Source: Welwitschia mirabilis
Lineage: Eukaryota > Gnetophyta > Gnetopsida > Welwitschiales
Assembly: GCA_051453625.1 (NCBI GenBank)
Contig: JBOZIK010000001.1
Location: forward strand, 34,857,960-34,921,959
Reading direction: 5' to 3'
DNA length: 64,000 nucleotides
The translations under genes and the position numbers were made by a program. The notes under the pieces are model-generated. The model worked only from the letters and a program-made list of their open reading frames with translations. It was not told the DNA's origin and did not search any database. Shown in pieces: positions 11,826 to 24,989 of this stretch. Numbering within the stretch: the stretch's first letter is position 1; every line of letters begins with the position of its first letter.

Positions 11826-13105
11826 TTACCTCTTGAGTAAATTTGAAGTTGTTGATTTGAACCATTTTATACTTTCTCTCAAACTCACATTTTCATTGGT
11901 TAGAACTTTTAATATTTTGTTTACATCATTGATACATTTTGTAAATTTTTTACACTCTAAGTAAAGATCTTGGAAGGTATCTTTAAATTCATTTTGATCT
12001 TCTTCAATAAGATCTAAATCATTAGGTTTAGATGAGTAAGGCATGTTCTTTATGAAAGGAACTATTGCCATGAAAGAAAGTCTTTGGTCTCCATCTAAAT
12101 ATTGGCTTGAGCTACTATCATCTTCTTCATCTACATTATTTTATGTAGCAATTAAAGATGATATCTTTAATTTCATTTGATTTCTTTTGTTTTTTGGACA
12201 TTCATTTGCAATATGCCCATTCCCCTTATAAGCATATCATTGGATCTAATTTCCTTTTTCTTAATCTTTTCTAAATTTGGAATGGCTTATTTTTTATCCT
12301 TTTCTTGTTTTACCTTCTTTCTTTCTTTTGTATAACAATCTTTTCAATCTCCTTGCTAGAAGTGCAACTTCATCATCATCAAGGTCTTTGTCTAATTTTT
12401 TATATTTATATTCTTCCTGCATACTTTTTAAAGCAATACTTTTTGTTATCTTTAGTAAATTTCAACTCATAGTTTTGAAGATTATCTTGCAGTTCCTGAA
12501 GTATCATTCAATTAATGTTCTTTCTTTTTTCAATGGCTATGACATTTGGTTCAAAATATTTTGAGAGAGATATTAAACATTTTTGAACCACCTTTTCTTC
12601 TTACATTCTTTCACTTAGACTTACCATAGAATTTACAATGTTTGTTAGTCTAGCAAAGAACTCTTATAGTATTTCCTCCTCATTCATGCAATTGTATTGA
12701 AAATTAGAAATGAGAATCTGAAGTTCTGCCTACTTAATAGTAGATGTTCCTTTGTTAGCTATTTAAAAAATCCCAAGACTTTTTTACATGTTCATAGTTC
12801 ACGATCCCTTTGAACTCATCTGCACATACTACACAAAAAATTGCATTAAGAGCATGGGTGTCTAGGATAGCTTTTGATTTGTTAGTGAGGATCCATTTAT
12901 CTCAAGTTTTTTCTATTACTATGATGTTCCCATGGGCATTAGTTTTGGATAGTGTGGGCACAATGTAACCATTGTAGATTGCCTCCTCTATGTCTACATC
13001 TAGGGATCTAAAAAATATTCTCATATGGGCCTTCTAGTAGGCATAGTTTATCTCATCAAACATTGATGGTCAACTAGTAGAAATGACATTCAAAGGGTTA
13101 CTCAT
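11826..13105 (-). pseudogene. Copia-A gag with CCHC zinc knuckle, broken
   Basis: The likely start is the ATG at 13105-13103 (MSNPLNVISTS), 66 bases inside the 5' LTR. Next come MFDEINYAY and KAHMRIFFRSLDVDIEEAIY near 13060-12980, the DUF4219/UBN2 Gag start. IVNYEHVKKSWDFL near 12812-12770 is the WDxL block. A zinc knuckle, CYACKGNGHIANEC near 12236-12195, has exact CX2CX4HX4C spacing. A Glu/Asp/Ser-rich stretch (NNVDEEDDSSSSQYLDGD) follows near 12140-12090, as in SIRE-type Gag. The terminal 81 codons (11826-12071) are open and predicted helical. Gag would form virus-like particles in the cytoplasm. Multiple stops. Confidence 0.83.
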
Positions 13106-13127
13106 ATTTATGGTTTAGTACTCTAGA

Positions 13128-13150
13128 AATGTTAGGATCTATCAATGACT
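13128..13150 (-). other. Copia-A degenerate primer binding site
   Basis: On the minus strand about 20 bases inside the 5' LTR, CATTGATAGATCCTAACATT can be aligned with the usual ATTGGTATCAGAGCCTAAC, with a short deletion and changes. Position and partial match support it; it is not a clean match. Confidence 0.4.
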
Positions 13151-13171
13151 CTATCTAGATTTAATGCTAAA

Positions 13172-14466
13172 TGAAAGAATCTAAAACCTTAGAGGGGAAA
13201 GGGAATGAATAGGATATAAAAATAAATAAATAAATTCAAAAGCTATCTTCACTAGTATTGAATACTAAAATATATGTACAAATGAAAAATAAAAATAGTC
13301 TAAAAGCAAATAACTAAAAGTACAAAAATACTAATGGATATTTACACATAATTTATATTAGTTTAGGAAATTTCTTACTTCACTCTCAGTGATTAACTTA
13401 TACCCAAGTCTGATCTGGATCTTTGTCAATTACTTTATAGGTATTTCAGGTTCACCTATAACTTTATAAATGGACTTTTTAGAGGCTCATTCTCAACCTT
13501 TAGAGAGAATGTTATGTGGTGATAATGGCATGTTGTAATGCATAGATTACACTAGATCTGAAGCTCAATAATGATATTGCTACACTGCTTAAGATAATAG
13601 TATAATTCATGAACATATATTACAAATTGGTTGATCAAGTACAATGATAATAAAAGATATTTCTTTCTTTGGTTAGATAGAAGATATTTCAATGCATAGT
13701 TCCAAATCTCATCAAAAGATATTAAACAGTGATACAAAAGTTGTTAAATAATTTTGATAGATAAAAAATATATAAGAGAAATATTTTAGGGTATCATAAG
13801 TGAAATAGATTCTTCAACAAATAAAAATAGGTGCTCAAGTAGCTAGGAAAATCTCAATTCCATTATGATAGATTGACCCCTTGAAATGTCATATTGACTT
13901 CATCTAATACCATCATTAAAGTCGATTATCATCAGCTTCTTCTAGTCAACTAAAGTTTTTTTTCTGACTTCATGTCTGATTGATCCCTTAGGGATCTGGT
14001 TGACCACATGTCCAGTCAACTACATTTTGGTCTAGTAAATCCTATGTCCAAAAAACTGCAAAACAACATTTATGACCCTAATTTGGTAAGTCCCTCTAAA
14101 GTCTAGTTCACCCCTTAATGAAAAAGGACTAGAACATTTTACTCTAGGTTTAGTTGATCCTTTTGGAATCTGATTAACCACTTGATATTTAGATGTGATA
14201 AATTTGTTGCTTAGGTTTAGTCAACTCCTTTGGAATCTAGTTGACTCCTCTGTAATTTGTTTTTGACACTTTATGATTAAGGTTTAGTAAATCCTTTAAG
14301 ATTCTGGTTAATACCTTTAAGGATATAAAACTTGTTAGGTAAGGTTTATAATAAAAGATTTCAGCTTCTAACCTATAATGATTAATATTTTCTACAAAGG
14401 ATATAATATGTTTTGCTAAATAGAAAATGTTAGTTTGATATTAACTTAACAAATTATAACTCAACA
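13172..14466 (-). repeat. Copia-A 5' LTR
   Basis: Starts TGAAAGAATCTAAAACCTTA and ends at ...actcaaca, collinear with 5284-6573. About 13970-14310 holds repeated ctagtcaac/tagttgacc words. The many differences from the other LTR indicate long residence. Confidence 0.87.
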
Positions 14467-15238
14467 TGAAGTATCCATTTCCAATCTCAGTATTAAGAGA
14501 GAAATTAGAGTTTTCTAAAAGTAATCAAGACTCAATCTAAAGTTGAGACTTCTTCCCAATATATGATTAGTAAAGCTCTTTCCCTAAGTTTCTTGTAGTT
14601 GCAAGTTGTATAAAGATCCATAAAAATTAGGCTATCTATGATGATCTTCAGGTGGAAAACTAAAATATAACAAATCATCAAAGTTAAGATTTGTCTTGAT
14701 CATAATTAGTAAACATATAGTTTTTTTGAAAAATGATAACTACNNNNNNNNNNNNNNNNNNNNNNNNNNNNNNNNNNNNNNNNNNNNNNNNNNNNNNNNN
14801 NNNNNNNNNNNNNNNNNNNNNNNNNNNNNNNNNNNNNNNNNNNTCACTCAGCTCGCATAAAGCACAAAGTGTAGAACAAGTTTCTTGCAAATAATAATCA
14901 ATGTGGTGATTTCAAGATCATACAAAGTACAAGGGGTAGATCTAATAATTTGCTAAATTGAAATATGAATCCTTAAATTAAATTTTACTTTAAAGTAAAG
15001 ATATAAAATTACAAGAAATAAACATTACAATTTGTAAAAAAGGAAATTAAAGTACACTTCAAATGGATAATAAAATAATTACTTGTAGACCAAAAGGTAA
15101 TCAAGCAATTGAAAGTAGATAAGAGGTTAAAATACAACACTACTCAAACTAACAAATTGAAATGAATTCAAAATACTTACTTAAGTAATGATAAGATTCC
15201 TTTTTCTTTTAAACTCTTCCCTCACAATGATGTCAAAA
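14467..15238 (-). mobile_element. Gypsy-C internal leader (partial)
   Basis: This lies on the internal (primer-site) side of the LTR at 15239-16326, so it is the 5' leader of a minus-strand gypsy element. Words such as cataaagcacaaagtgtagaac at 14855-14876 resemble the corresponding leader of gypsy-2 near 27390-27410. A 100-base gap interrupts it at 14744-14843. No gag is present: the element is cut off where copia-A begins. Confidence 0.5.
15217..15238 (-). other. Gypsy-C primer binding site (Asp-tRNA type)
   Basis: Minus strand TTTTGACATCATTGTGAGGG is a transition-decayed form of the plant gypsy primer site TTGGCGCCGTTGCCGGGG that pairs with tRNA-Asp. It directly abuts the LTR. Confidence 0.72.
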
Positions 15239-16326
15239 TGTTGTGATGCATGTTTTTACTCCTAATTTCCATATTATAAAGATTTAATTTAACTTTCAAC
15301 ATATGAAAAGCTAATAATTTAATTACACATAATACAAATTTGTATAGTGGGATCAACCCAAATGTCATACACTTAGAGAAGACTTTTAAAACCAAATATG
15401 AAAATTATCTTAGAAAGAAAAGAACAACATATTTTAAATTTTGCTTTAAAGGAAATAAAATTAAACTATGCAAAGACAAAGATGCAATGCAATGCAATGG
15501 AAAAAGATGAAATGAAATGTAATGAATGCAATTCTAATGTAATGAAATAATTAAACTCCCAATCTAATATTACTTAGATTGATCCGTATAACCTATTTTA
15601 ATTAGAAATTTATATAATTTAAATTGCAATTAAGATAAGCTATAAGGAAGAACAATAAAACATTTAAAAAGATTTTAATTTACTCAATACTTTTATTACT
15701 AAAATTGAATGACATTCACTTACAATAACAACTTCTCAATGGAAGATTCACTACCTAATACTAAGGTGGTTCTTCTTATAAGTAGGATGGATCTTCTTTC
15801 CTCCAATAATCTCTAATTATTACAAGAATGTAGATGAAAAAATATGATTTTGAATAGGTTCTGAAAGAATCTATTTATAGGTTAGGATAGGTCACTAAAG
15901 GGTGTAAAACAAAGAAGTATGAGTTAGATTAATTCTTTTATAATAATTTAATTAAGTTTACATATTATTTTGACCATCATCTATTGTGTCATTTCCATGA
16001 CATAGAGGATGATACTCCATCTGCCAAATAATGTTTAAACATGTTGAAAATGCTGACAGTCATTCGGATTGTCATCCCCATGACATAAACGAGAACACTG
16101 TCATCTCCTCTATCATCCCTCTAATATGGAGGATACCCATAATAACTTCATCATATTTATTTGTTTCATCATTATCCCAAAATAGCTTTTTATGTTAAAA
16201 ATTATTGCATATTTTAGCCTATATGGATATTTGTATAATTTATATAAATCCCTAGTAAAACCTATTAATAGGACCTAAAAATATATTCCACAAGTGTATT
16301 AAATAGGTTAACTTGGCATTACAACA
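15239..16326 (-). repeat. Gypsy-C 5' LTR
   Basis: Runs from TGTTGTGATGCATG to ...ggcattacaaca. The right edge is sharp because copia-B RNase H coding resumes at 16327. Between about 15985 and 16145 are several near-palindromic GTCATTTCCATGACAT/GTCATCCCCATGACAT units. The outer end resembles those of gypsy-2 and of the LTR at 47493-48760. Confidence 0.72.
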
Positions 16327-18419
16327 AATATCAAAAGTTTTAATTAGTAGTATCTTTTAGATAGTGAAAAATTATTTTAACTAATAGAAGATGTCATCCT
16401 CTAGGATCACTTTGATAATAAAAATAAATGGATCTACTCAAAATAATATCATATCTACTAGTAGTAAGATACAATAAACTATTAATCATACCTTTGTGCA
16501 GTTTCTAATCAACTTTCTTATCATGCTCATATTCATGCAGTTTTATGCTTTACTTCATTAGGATATCTTTGGCCTTACAATCTTATAAGCCATGTTTAAC
16601 TAGAAAATTTTTAATATATTTAGTTTGAGAAATGAATGTATCTTATTTGTGTTACATCACTTGAAGCCCCAAAAAGTTACTCATATCTTTCATGGAACTT
16701 ATTTTGAATCCATCTTACATAATCTTAAAAAACTTCTTACATAATAGTTTATTAGTAGTTCCAAAGATAATATCATCCACATAGATCTGTATAATAGTAA
16801 AATACTTACCATCCTTTTTAATAAATATTGTAATATTAGATATACCTCCTTTGAATCTATGTTTTATTAGATGACCTGATAATTTTTCATACCAAGCTCT
16901 ATGTACTTGTTTGTAATTATAAAGGACCTTTTTTGGTTCGCAAACATAGTCTGATTTATGAGAAGTTATAAATCCTTATGTTTCTCAACATATAATATTT
17001 CTTAAAGTACTCTATTTAGAAAGGAAATTTTAACATTCATTTAATAGAGTTTAAATCCTTTAATGTATGAAAAGGCTAAAAGAATTTTTCTAGACTCCAT
17101 AGAAGCTATTGGGGTAAAGGTTTCTTTCAAAGTTCAAGACTTCTTATTGGTTCACATATCATTTATCTACTACCGTAGCTTTGTTTCTAATAAAATTATC
17201 ATTTTCATTTATTTTGTTTCTAAAAATTCATTTTATGTCAATAATAAGTTGATTAGATGATCTTAAAGTGAGTTCCTACAGATCACATTTTTAAAATTAA
17301 TTAAGTTTGTCTTGCATTTCTAGCATCTAATGTTTATTAATTTTTCTTCATTGAAAGGTTTGGATTTTAACTATTAGATATATACTGCAAATTTACAAAA
17401 CTCCTTAGTATGGCTTAAGTTTGAATACCACCATATAGACCACCTATTATGTTTCTTATAGAGTGACTTATTCCTGGTCTAATTATGTTTGAAGAAGTTT
17501 CCTTAATTGTTTCTTCTTCTTTGTTCTCCTCACTTTTTGGTTAAACTTGAGGATGGCTAGATGATTGATCAATCCATATGGAAATATAGTTATCTTACAC
17601 ATAAATAGAAGTTAAGTTAATATCATTTATTTTAATGTTTATGCTTCCTTATACTACATGAGTTATATTGCTGAACATTTGGTAGGATATACTAACCATG
17701 AAATAACCTAAAAGAATGTCATTATCAACTTTGGAATTAAATTTCCTTAGATTATACATTTCATTTAAGATGAAACATTTTGCCCCCAAAATATAAAAAC
17801 AACTTACTAATGGTTTCTTACTAGATTATAGTTTCTATGAGGTTTTGGAAGTAAAACATCTTATCAAAACTTAACTAGAAATGTAACATGCAGTGTTGAT
17901 GGCTTCTATCCAAAAATGATAAGGAACGTATTTATTGTGCATCATTGTCCTTGTCATTTTATTTAAAACTCTGTTCTTTCTTTTAGTAACTCCATTTTGT
18001 TGTGGAGTTCTTAGTGAAGAGAATTGGTAAAAATACTAAACTATTCACAAAAATATATGAACTTGGCATTTTCAAATTTAGTACTATTATGACTTCTTAT
18101 TATCTTAGTCTTGTCATTTTGGCTTTGTATTTTAATACATAACCTATAAAAAAAATCAAATACCTCATCCTTGTATGTAAGGAAGGCTACCTGTGTAAAA
18201 TAAAAGTAATCATTAATAATCCTTAAAAAATATATTTTCTTATTAAGACTTCCTATAGGATATTCTTCAATAATATCAAGATGTAAAAGATCTAAAGGAC
18301 ATTTAGTTGTAATAGTGATTTTCATACCAAAACTTACCCTATTTGCTTTTCTTTTTGGAATTCTTCATAAATGTGATTACTAATGCTTTGCAACTTAGGA
18401 AGTCCTTTAACCATTTCTT
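16327..18419 (-). pseudogene. Copia-B integrase, RT and start of RNase H, broken
   Basis: Integrase comes first on the minus strand: EMVKGLPKLQSI near 18420-18380; CPLDLLHLDIIEEYPIGSLN near 18290-18230; INDYFYFTQVAFL near 18215-18177 (family DDYSRYTWVxFL, first Asp pair altered); and IIRSHNSTKFENAKF near 18095-18050 (SDHG Asp replaced by His). The RT follows with RAWYEKLSGHLIKHRFKGG near 16905-16850 and FTIIQIYVDDIIFGTTNK near 16805-16750, an intact YVDD box. MINSLLYLTTSRYDI near 16485-16440 and a decayed QSDPR/HYLKDTTN block mark the RT-RNase H connection. Coding stops exactly where the gypsy-C LTR begins. The protein has the plant copia order. Confidence 0.86.
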
Positions 18420-19967
18420 TGGAATGAAAATCATGTAATGAATTTTGTATTTTCTTCTAATGAATCCTTTAGTTTTAATACCTACAATTCTCAATAAGCT
18501 TACACAAAAAAAACTATTATATGAAAGTTAACTCAAATGTTATACTCTAGAGAGGAATTCTAAATAGGAATTCAGAATATTACATGAATAAAAAAGAATA
18601 AAACTAAAATTATTTTGTATTCAAGCTTAATAATGAAAATGTAATTAATGTAATTGCTAATATGAATGTAACATAAATGCGAATCCTACCAAGTATACCA
18701 ACATAATATAATCCACGTTGATCCTTATAATCTATATTAATTATAAATGATTGTTACTTAAATGAAATTAACATAAACTATAAGGAAGATGAAAATAAAT
18801 TTTAAAAGAATACTTTAATACATAACTTTATTAATTAAAATATTAACAACCTTTTCTAAAGCAAGAACTCCTCAATGAAGGAGACATAGCTCAATACCAA
18901 GAAATATCCTTCTCTATAACTAGGATGGATCACTTGCTTAAGTAATCCTTAAATAATCATAAGACTAATTGATGCATTAAAGATATGAAATGAGGAATCT
19001 CATTTGGGTATTTATACATTTGAGATGATGATTAGGGTTGTCAAATGATTGTAATAAATCAAAGGTAATCATAACACTAATTTCATAATTGTTGAAGTTT
19101 ATTTTGTATTCATTATGACTATCATCCACTTAGGTGTTGTCTACATGATATGGTGAATGATGGTTGATTTTGTCTTCTAGTGGATTCTTATCCTTCATGT
19201 GCCTTTTTGATGATAGTTAACTTTCATACTTTTAATGTTACCATGAGTATCATCTAGATATTAAGGTGGATAACTGTTAGCTATTAATTTAAAATTTTTG
19301 TTTCTTATGATCCTACTAGTCATCATAGATGTCATCTAAATGACCACGTAGATGACATGTCATTTTGATTTTTTCTACTTCTTTTTATGATAATTGATTT
19401 TCTTCTTATCATATGAAGATTTTTCTTACTAAAATCAAACTTTATAAGTATATTGATGAAGATTGAACATTTGCTTAAATATGATCATGAATTTTGACTT
19501 AATTAATACATTACTATGTCTTTCAAAAGTGTTGAATTTTATGGTGTATGTTGTTAGCTTTCAGGGTTATTTTCCAAATGTGATTTGATTCCTTTAATGA
19601 CTATCATTCTTTAGACTATCATCTAGATGATAGGGTGGGTAACTATTAGTAGAAACCTATTTTATTTATTTATTAATCCTATTAGTCATTCCATTGAGTG
19701 TCATTTAGATGACCAAGTGGATTATAGTCTTATGTTTATTCTCTAGCCTCATGATTACCATTCATATTCTGCACTAGATTCATGATGGTGTGATAAAGTT
19801 AGAAATTTTAAAATATGTTTAGAAAAGAGCTCATTGTCTTCAAATTTAGTGATCTATGTGATCATCTTGATTAAGCTTCAAATTTATCTTATTTACATTT
19901 GAAACCTATTAAATATGCATACAACATAGTCTAAAAATATTAAGTATCATCATTTGAACTCACAACA
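18420..19967 (-). repeat. Gypsy-2 3' LTR
   Basis: Collinear with 27628-29199 from aatgaattttgtattttctt to ...gaactcacaaca. It contains several TCATCTA/TAGATGA near-palindromes between 19120 and 19350 and again near 19610-19720. Confidence 0.83.
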
Positions 19968-21839
19968 TAACCTGTACTAAGCATTTGTCTCTCTCGAATA
20001 AAGAAAGCAAAAAAGAATAGAAATGAGCCAAATTGAAAAAACAATGAATTATAACACTTAAGAATAAAATATTTTATATTACATATTAAAAAGATATTCC
20101 ATTTTAACATCATGAGGAGGATATGTATTCGATTTAGAGTTTATTATTTCAAATATATAAAAAGCATATTTTCATTAAATAAATTTCTTTCAATTAAATC
20201 CATTCTTTTGAGGATTTTAGAGATTCAAGTTCCATAAAGTTGAAAAATTTGTTTCAAATTTGTATTAACCAAAAAGAACAAGCTAAAAGTATCAAGGAAT
20301 GTAAAATAAGAAAGACAAAGACAAACGAATAAGAAAGCACAACTAGAAAATGATAAGAAAAAATAAGATGGAAATGAAACTAAGGATCAATGATGAAAGA
20401 AAGCATATGGACAGGAGAAGATCAATGACAAGCTAAAAAGCTATACATCTTATTAATATGCAATTAAAATGTGATAATGGATTTGATACTTCCAAGTAAA
20501 AACAATCAAGAAGATGAAAAATACAAATCAACAAAAAGGCATATGAAGAGGATTAACTATTTATCCTAAACATTTACTTAACTATACTCAATGGTTTTGA
20601 TCATTGAACTACTTAATAATAAAGATGTAGGATTTAGTGCTAAACTAAAATAAGTTTCATGTGATAGGAAAAATAATTTTTACAATACTAAATGATTCTT
20701 ATACAAGATATTAATATAATATTAGGACTAAAATCAATTCAATCATTGATAGAAGAAAAAATAAACTTTGGCTAATATATCATTCAATGATCAATATGTT
20801 TTAACATACTATTAAATCTATAACATTAGAGTTATTAAAATTAATTTAGTTAAGTGTTAAAAAACACTATTCATCATGATGAGTGAAGTGTAACCACTAC
20901 ATAAGGAGTAAAGACCTATAAGCTAAGATTAGATAGTGGCTAACTGACTCTTTGGTGGAGTTTCCATAACTACCATAACATGCTACCAAATGTCTTTTCC
21001 AAAAAAATTTACCTTGGTATGCTTGTGGTAGGACCTCATGGAATTTATTTTAACATTTTATTTTTTTCTTTTGATTTTTCTTATTTTTCTTTTCTATTCA
21101 AAGATTTTTTTTCCTTGAAAGAATACACTATGATTTCCTTGTTCGAAACATTGATTAATCATTAGAATAATAAATTAACTAAGTACAAAGTTTCTAATTA
21201 GAATCTAATTTAACATAAATAGAAAAATCTATTATAAACATTAAAGTTCATAGACATTAGAATTTCTTAGATTGGCTGAAATTCAAGATTTATCATTATA
21301 AACTCCCAAAGTAAATAATTACTTTCATGAAAACTTATATGAAATCTATTACAAAAACAAGTTAGTAAATGATTAAACATTATAATAATTCAATCAAAGA
21401 ATCTAGCTAAAAAAATATTTAGATAATAGTAAAAGGAAAGATGTTTTTCTTGGGCAAGAGGATCATCGAGGTCAATTTCTTTAATCATATCCATGATATA
21501 ATGATAATCATCAGTGATTAATATAACTTAAATCATTGTCCACTTACTTTAAAAATTCTTGAGTGTTTAAATTAGGGAGATCTCAATAGAGCCATTAATA
21601 TGCACTTTTTCTATTTGACATGGATCTAGCAATTTAGAGATTAACTAATTATGAAGAAGATGCATTCAAGTATTGGATAATAGAATTAATTAACTAGGTT
21701 AAAAATATTTAAAGATAAGCTTTTTGTCATAATAAATTTTTCCTTAAGTTTTTGGATGTGTTGTTTATAAATAGCATGATTGCATGTCTCATCAAGACGT
21801 TGAAGTTGGACTAGTTCATGCTAAATATTAGCATTAAAA
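19968..21839 (-). other. Gypsy-2 3' non-coding region
   Basis: No coding pattern is seen. About 20870-21060, read on the minus strand (GTAGTTATGGAAACTCCACC), matches the 3' non-coding regions of the plus-strand gypsy copies at 33140-33250 and 39990-40090, so this is a conserved untranslated part of the family. Purine-rich runs occur near 20340-20420. Confidence 0.6.
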
Positions 21840-22720
21840 TCCATATAACACTAAGTTGATGAATGGTTTTATAGGAATTATATCATACATTAATGGAAAG
21901 AATATAATCTTTATCATACAGAAGTTCATAAGGGAAAAAACCAAGGAAATTACTCTAAGTAGTATGTTAAGTCAAAATTATATCATGAAGTTTGACAAAC
22001 CAAGACTTATTATTTTGTGAGAATAATTTCTAAAGAATTTACTTTATTTTTTATTATCAATTTCAACTTGAACATTGGTTTGGAAATGATAATTATTATT
22101 TATGATTATCCTTGATTCTAACAGAAAGAATACATTTCCTAAGAACCTTGTCTATAAATAAGTGCCTTAATCACTAATCAAGATTCTAGAAAAGCTAAAT
22201 CTATGAAAAATATTAAATCTACATAAATAACATACATTTTTCACATTATTTTTGATTTTAGAAATGAATTCTACCCATTTGCTTACATAATCCACAACCA
22301 CCAAATGTAATTTTTATTACAAGAAGATGGTGTAAGAGGACCTATGAAGTTTATGACCTAATAATCAAAAGATTCATACTCTAAGATATGTTGGAGGGAC
22401 ATTTTTAAGATCTAGAAAGAATACTAAAATTTTTATAAGCATTAAATTTTTTTTATAAAGTTAAATAAATCTTTAAATAAGGTGGACTAATAAAACCTAC
22501 ATGAGGGATTTTCGTAGAGGTCTTTTGATCACTAAAATGACCTCCACACTAATACCATAACAAAGAGTAAGAACATCATATTACTTTGATTTTAGCACAT
22601 ATTCACATGATTTTATCTTGACATATTTGACAAAGATGAGGTTCATGCCACTTATAGCCTTCTATTCTATGAATAAAAGATTTTATCTAATTATGATTCC
22701 AATGTTGGGGAGTTTTTAGA
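21840..22720 (-). pseudogene. Gypsy-2 integrase, broken
   Basis: Minus strand, in order: GFIWPTLFKDLFNFIKKN near 22500-22445 (family GFYWPTLFKDAxxFVxxC); LHLVVVDYVSKWVEFISK near 22315-22262 (core with first catalytic Asp kept); ILISD with the second Asp near 22190; and YHFQTNVQVEIDNKK near 22095-22050, where the catalytic Glu is preserved in the QVE motif. A C-terminal part follows to about 21840. No chromodomain is visible. Many stops and two or more frame changes. It would insert the DNA copy into chromosomes. Confidence 0.8.
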
Positions 22721-22749
22721 GTAACAAGATAGTTAACAATATCAACATA

Positions 22750-23640
22750 TCATGGGGTATGATGTCTAAAAGTGATGAAATAAAAATGTGTAATAAAGAA
22801 GAGTTGACCATTTAGAAAATTATCTTGAATAGAAAAATAAGAAGAAAAATGTAGGGGATGTTGTTCATGAGGGATTTCAAATAAATTATTAGCCATAAAA
22901 TTATGTTTTCCTTCTTTATTAATGATGGTTAAAATGAATTTTTGCATTAACAATATCCATTTAATAGGCCTTGTACTAGAATGTTTCTTGATCATTATAT
23001 ATTAAATGGCAACATGATCACTATAAACATTAGTATAAAAACCAAGAATATAATGTCAAATTTTATCAGTACAAAATATGATGGTAAGCACTTCTTTTTT
23101 AAATGGTGGTATAACTAAGTTGAGCTCATAAAATTATTTTACTGATATAGAAAATAATATTGTAATGTTTTTCATGTTTTTATCTTAACACACCTCCTAT
23201 AAAAATATTACTTGTATCACACATAAGTTTAAAATATTTAAACCAATCAAGTCCTTCTATAAGAGGTGCTAAAGTGATCTTGTCTTTAAGATTTTCAAAG
23301 GCATATTGACAAGACTAATTTCAATCAAATTTAGCATCTTTTTCTAAGAGACATGAATAGTTTGCAAATTTTAGCATAGCCTTTACTGAATCTTCAATAA
23401 AAACTAGCATAATCAAGAAAAGATCTGATTTTTTTACATCAGTTAGAGTGGGGAAGTTTCTAATGATGTTTTTTTAGTAAGATTTATTTAAATGTCATTT
23501 ATAAAAATATAATGATCTAACATTATCCTCTTCCTTACCAAGAAATAGCTCTTTTTCAAACTCAAGTAAAGACTAATTTCTATGCATCAGTTAAGTATTT
23601 TTCTAATCTTTATAAGATTTCCTCAAAAGAGTATTAAAAG
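22750..23640 (-). pseudogene. Gypsy-2 RNase H and connection, broken
   Basis: The open piece 22750-22995 begins MIKKHSSTRPIKWILLMQKF, matching the LLxKKDxKPRLIRWxLLLQEFD end of gypsy RNase H, and continues KEGKHNFMANNLFEI (family KGxENxVADxLSRL). Upstream, pieces around 23330-23050 fit the FxxxCKxAFxxLKxxL and SDASDxAVGAVL parts, with several stops. Confidence 0.65.
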
Positions 23641-24400
23641 GCACAAAAGTCATCCATAAAGATTTCTATTAATTTTTCAATCATATTTGAAAATATACTC
23701 ATCATAGCCCTTTAAAACATTCTAGGTGCATTACATAAACCAAAGGAAATTCTTCTAAAGAAAGACATACCAGGGTCTAATTGAGGTATTTTTTTTGTCA
23801 ATGTCTCACACTTCATTATACAAATTGTAGTTTTGTATCATGTGAAATGAACAAAAGTCAAAATATCTTCATATATCAAATGTTCCCTAATGAGGATTAC
23901 ATCTTCAAAATTGTACCCTTCCCATGACATATAAGCTATTAATATATTCTTTTCCAAGCATATTTCTCCACCTACTGTAACTGCACCATTTACCAAAATT
24001 TATCCTTTCTTTATATATTTTCCTTGGTTAATGTAAGGTTTTTGATACATCAAAGTATTGCTATTAGAACATTGGTATGTCTGTAATTCGACCAAATGAA
24101 GAGGTGAAAGTTATCATGTCTTGACCTTCATTGGTTAGACATACTTGATTGTAATCACTATATCCATCAAGAATTCATGGCCTTAGATCCTACCAATAAT
24201 TTAATCTAGAAATGGTAAGGAACAATATTTTTTTCTAATGACATTGTTAAGCTTTCTAAAATCAATGCAAACTCACACTTCCCATCTTTTTTTAGTACTA
24301 TAAGAATAAGGCTAATCCATTCACTATCAAAAATGGCATAAATGATTCTTGCATCTATAAGTTTAATGATTTATTCCTTTAATACTTACTTAAGGGTAGG
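23640..24400 (-). pseudogene. Gypsy-2 reverse transcriptase, broken
   Basis: RIIYAIFDSEWISLILIVLK near 24345-24285 is the GIIYPISDSxWVSPVxxVPKK block. ILDGYSDYNQVCLTNEGQD near 24165-24110 matches LDGYSGYNQIxIxxEDQE. MSIFSNMIEKLIEIFMDDFC near 23710-23650 carries the active site FMDDF with both Asp retained. The order is right for plant Ty3/gypsy RT of the Athila sort. Frames change at least twice. Confidence 0.85.
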
Positions 24401-24989
24401 GTTAAGACTCCTTTATGGTTATATAATGATCTTGGCATTACCTTCCAAATAAAATTTTATGTTAGACAATGAAAGAAGGAATTATTAAAAGATCTTTATG
24501 AGTCTAAGCAAAAGCATGTATTTTGAATTTGAGAAATTGAAGTAGTAATTCTTCTTAAGAAGGATGAAGACATGCATTAATGAATAATAGCTTCTAAAGA
24601 TCATTATTCAAAAAATATGTATTTTAGTTTATTTGGTAGTTCTTTATGTTTTAAATAAAAATTATCCTTATTATTAGTGGAATTCTTTCTTCACGTAGAA
24701 TGTTTTTGATGGTTTTAACATGTTGAGCATTATGATTAATGAGATATTTAAAGATTTAATTTCTTTCTTAATTTAAGTTTTTGTTCTAGAGGCCATTATT
24801 GAGATTACATTAATTAGAGGAATTAAGACCTTTTAATATTTTTGCATATTCTTTAAGATTATTGAATAAAGTGGGGTTTTATAAATTAATAATACTCTCT
24901 TCTAAATAATGTTGTTGAATAAGCATTGAGGGTTTGATTTATTTCTCAAGATTAAAATATTCTCCCATATCTTTTTTAGCTATGTCAAA

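Larger units (their letters stand above)
5284..14466 (-). mobile_element. Copia-A: complete but inactive Ty1/copia element, SIRE/Maximus-like
   Basis: Two direct repeats of about 1.29 kb (5284-6573 and 13172-14466) bracket an internal region read on the minus strand in the order gag, zinc knuckle, protease, integrase, RT, RNase H, third ORF, polypurine tract. The Gag-PR-IN-RT-RNaseH order defines Ty1/copia. The long LTRs and the additional ORF between pol and the 3' LTR are typical of the SIRE/Maximus lineage. The LTRs differ at many positions by eye, so the insertion is old. Flanks read tgaca and tgaag, so no exact 5-bp target duplication survives. All ORFs are broken. Confidence 0.87.

Noticed and set aside
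5279-14471. Exact 5-bp target duplication for copia-A
   Set aside because: Flanks read tgaca and tgaag; three matching bases are not enough, although mutation may have erased it.
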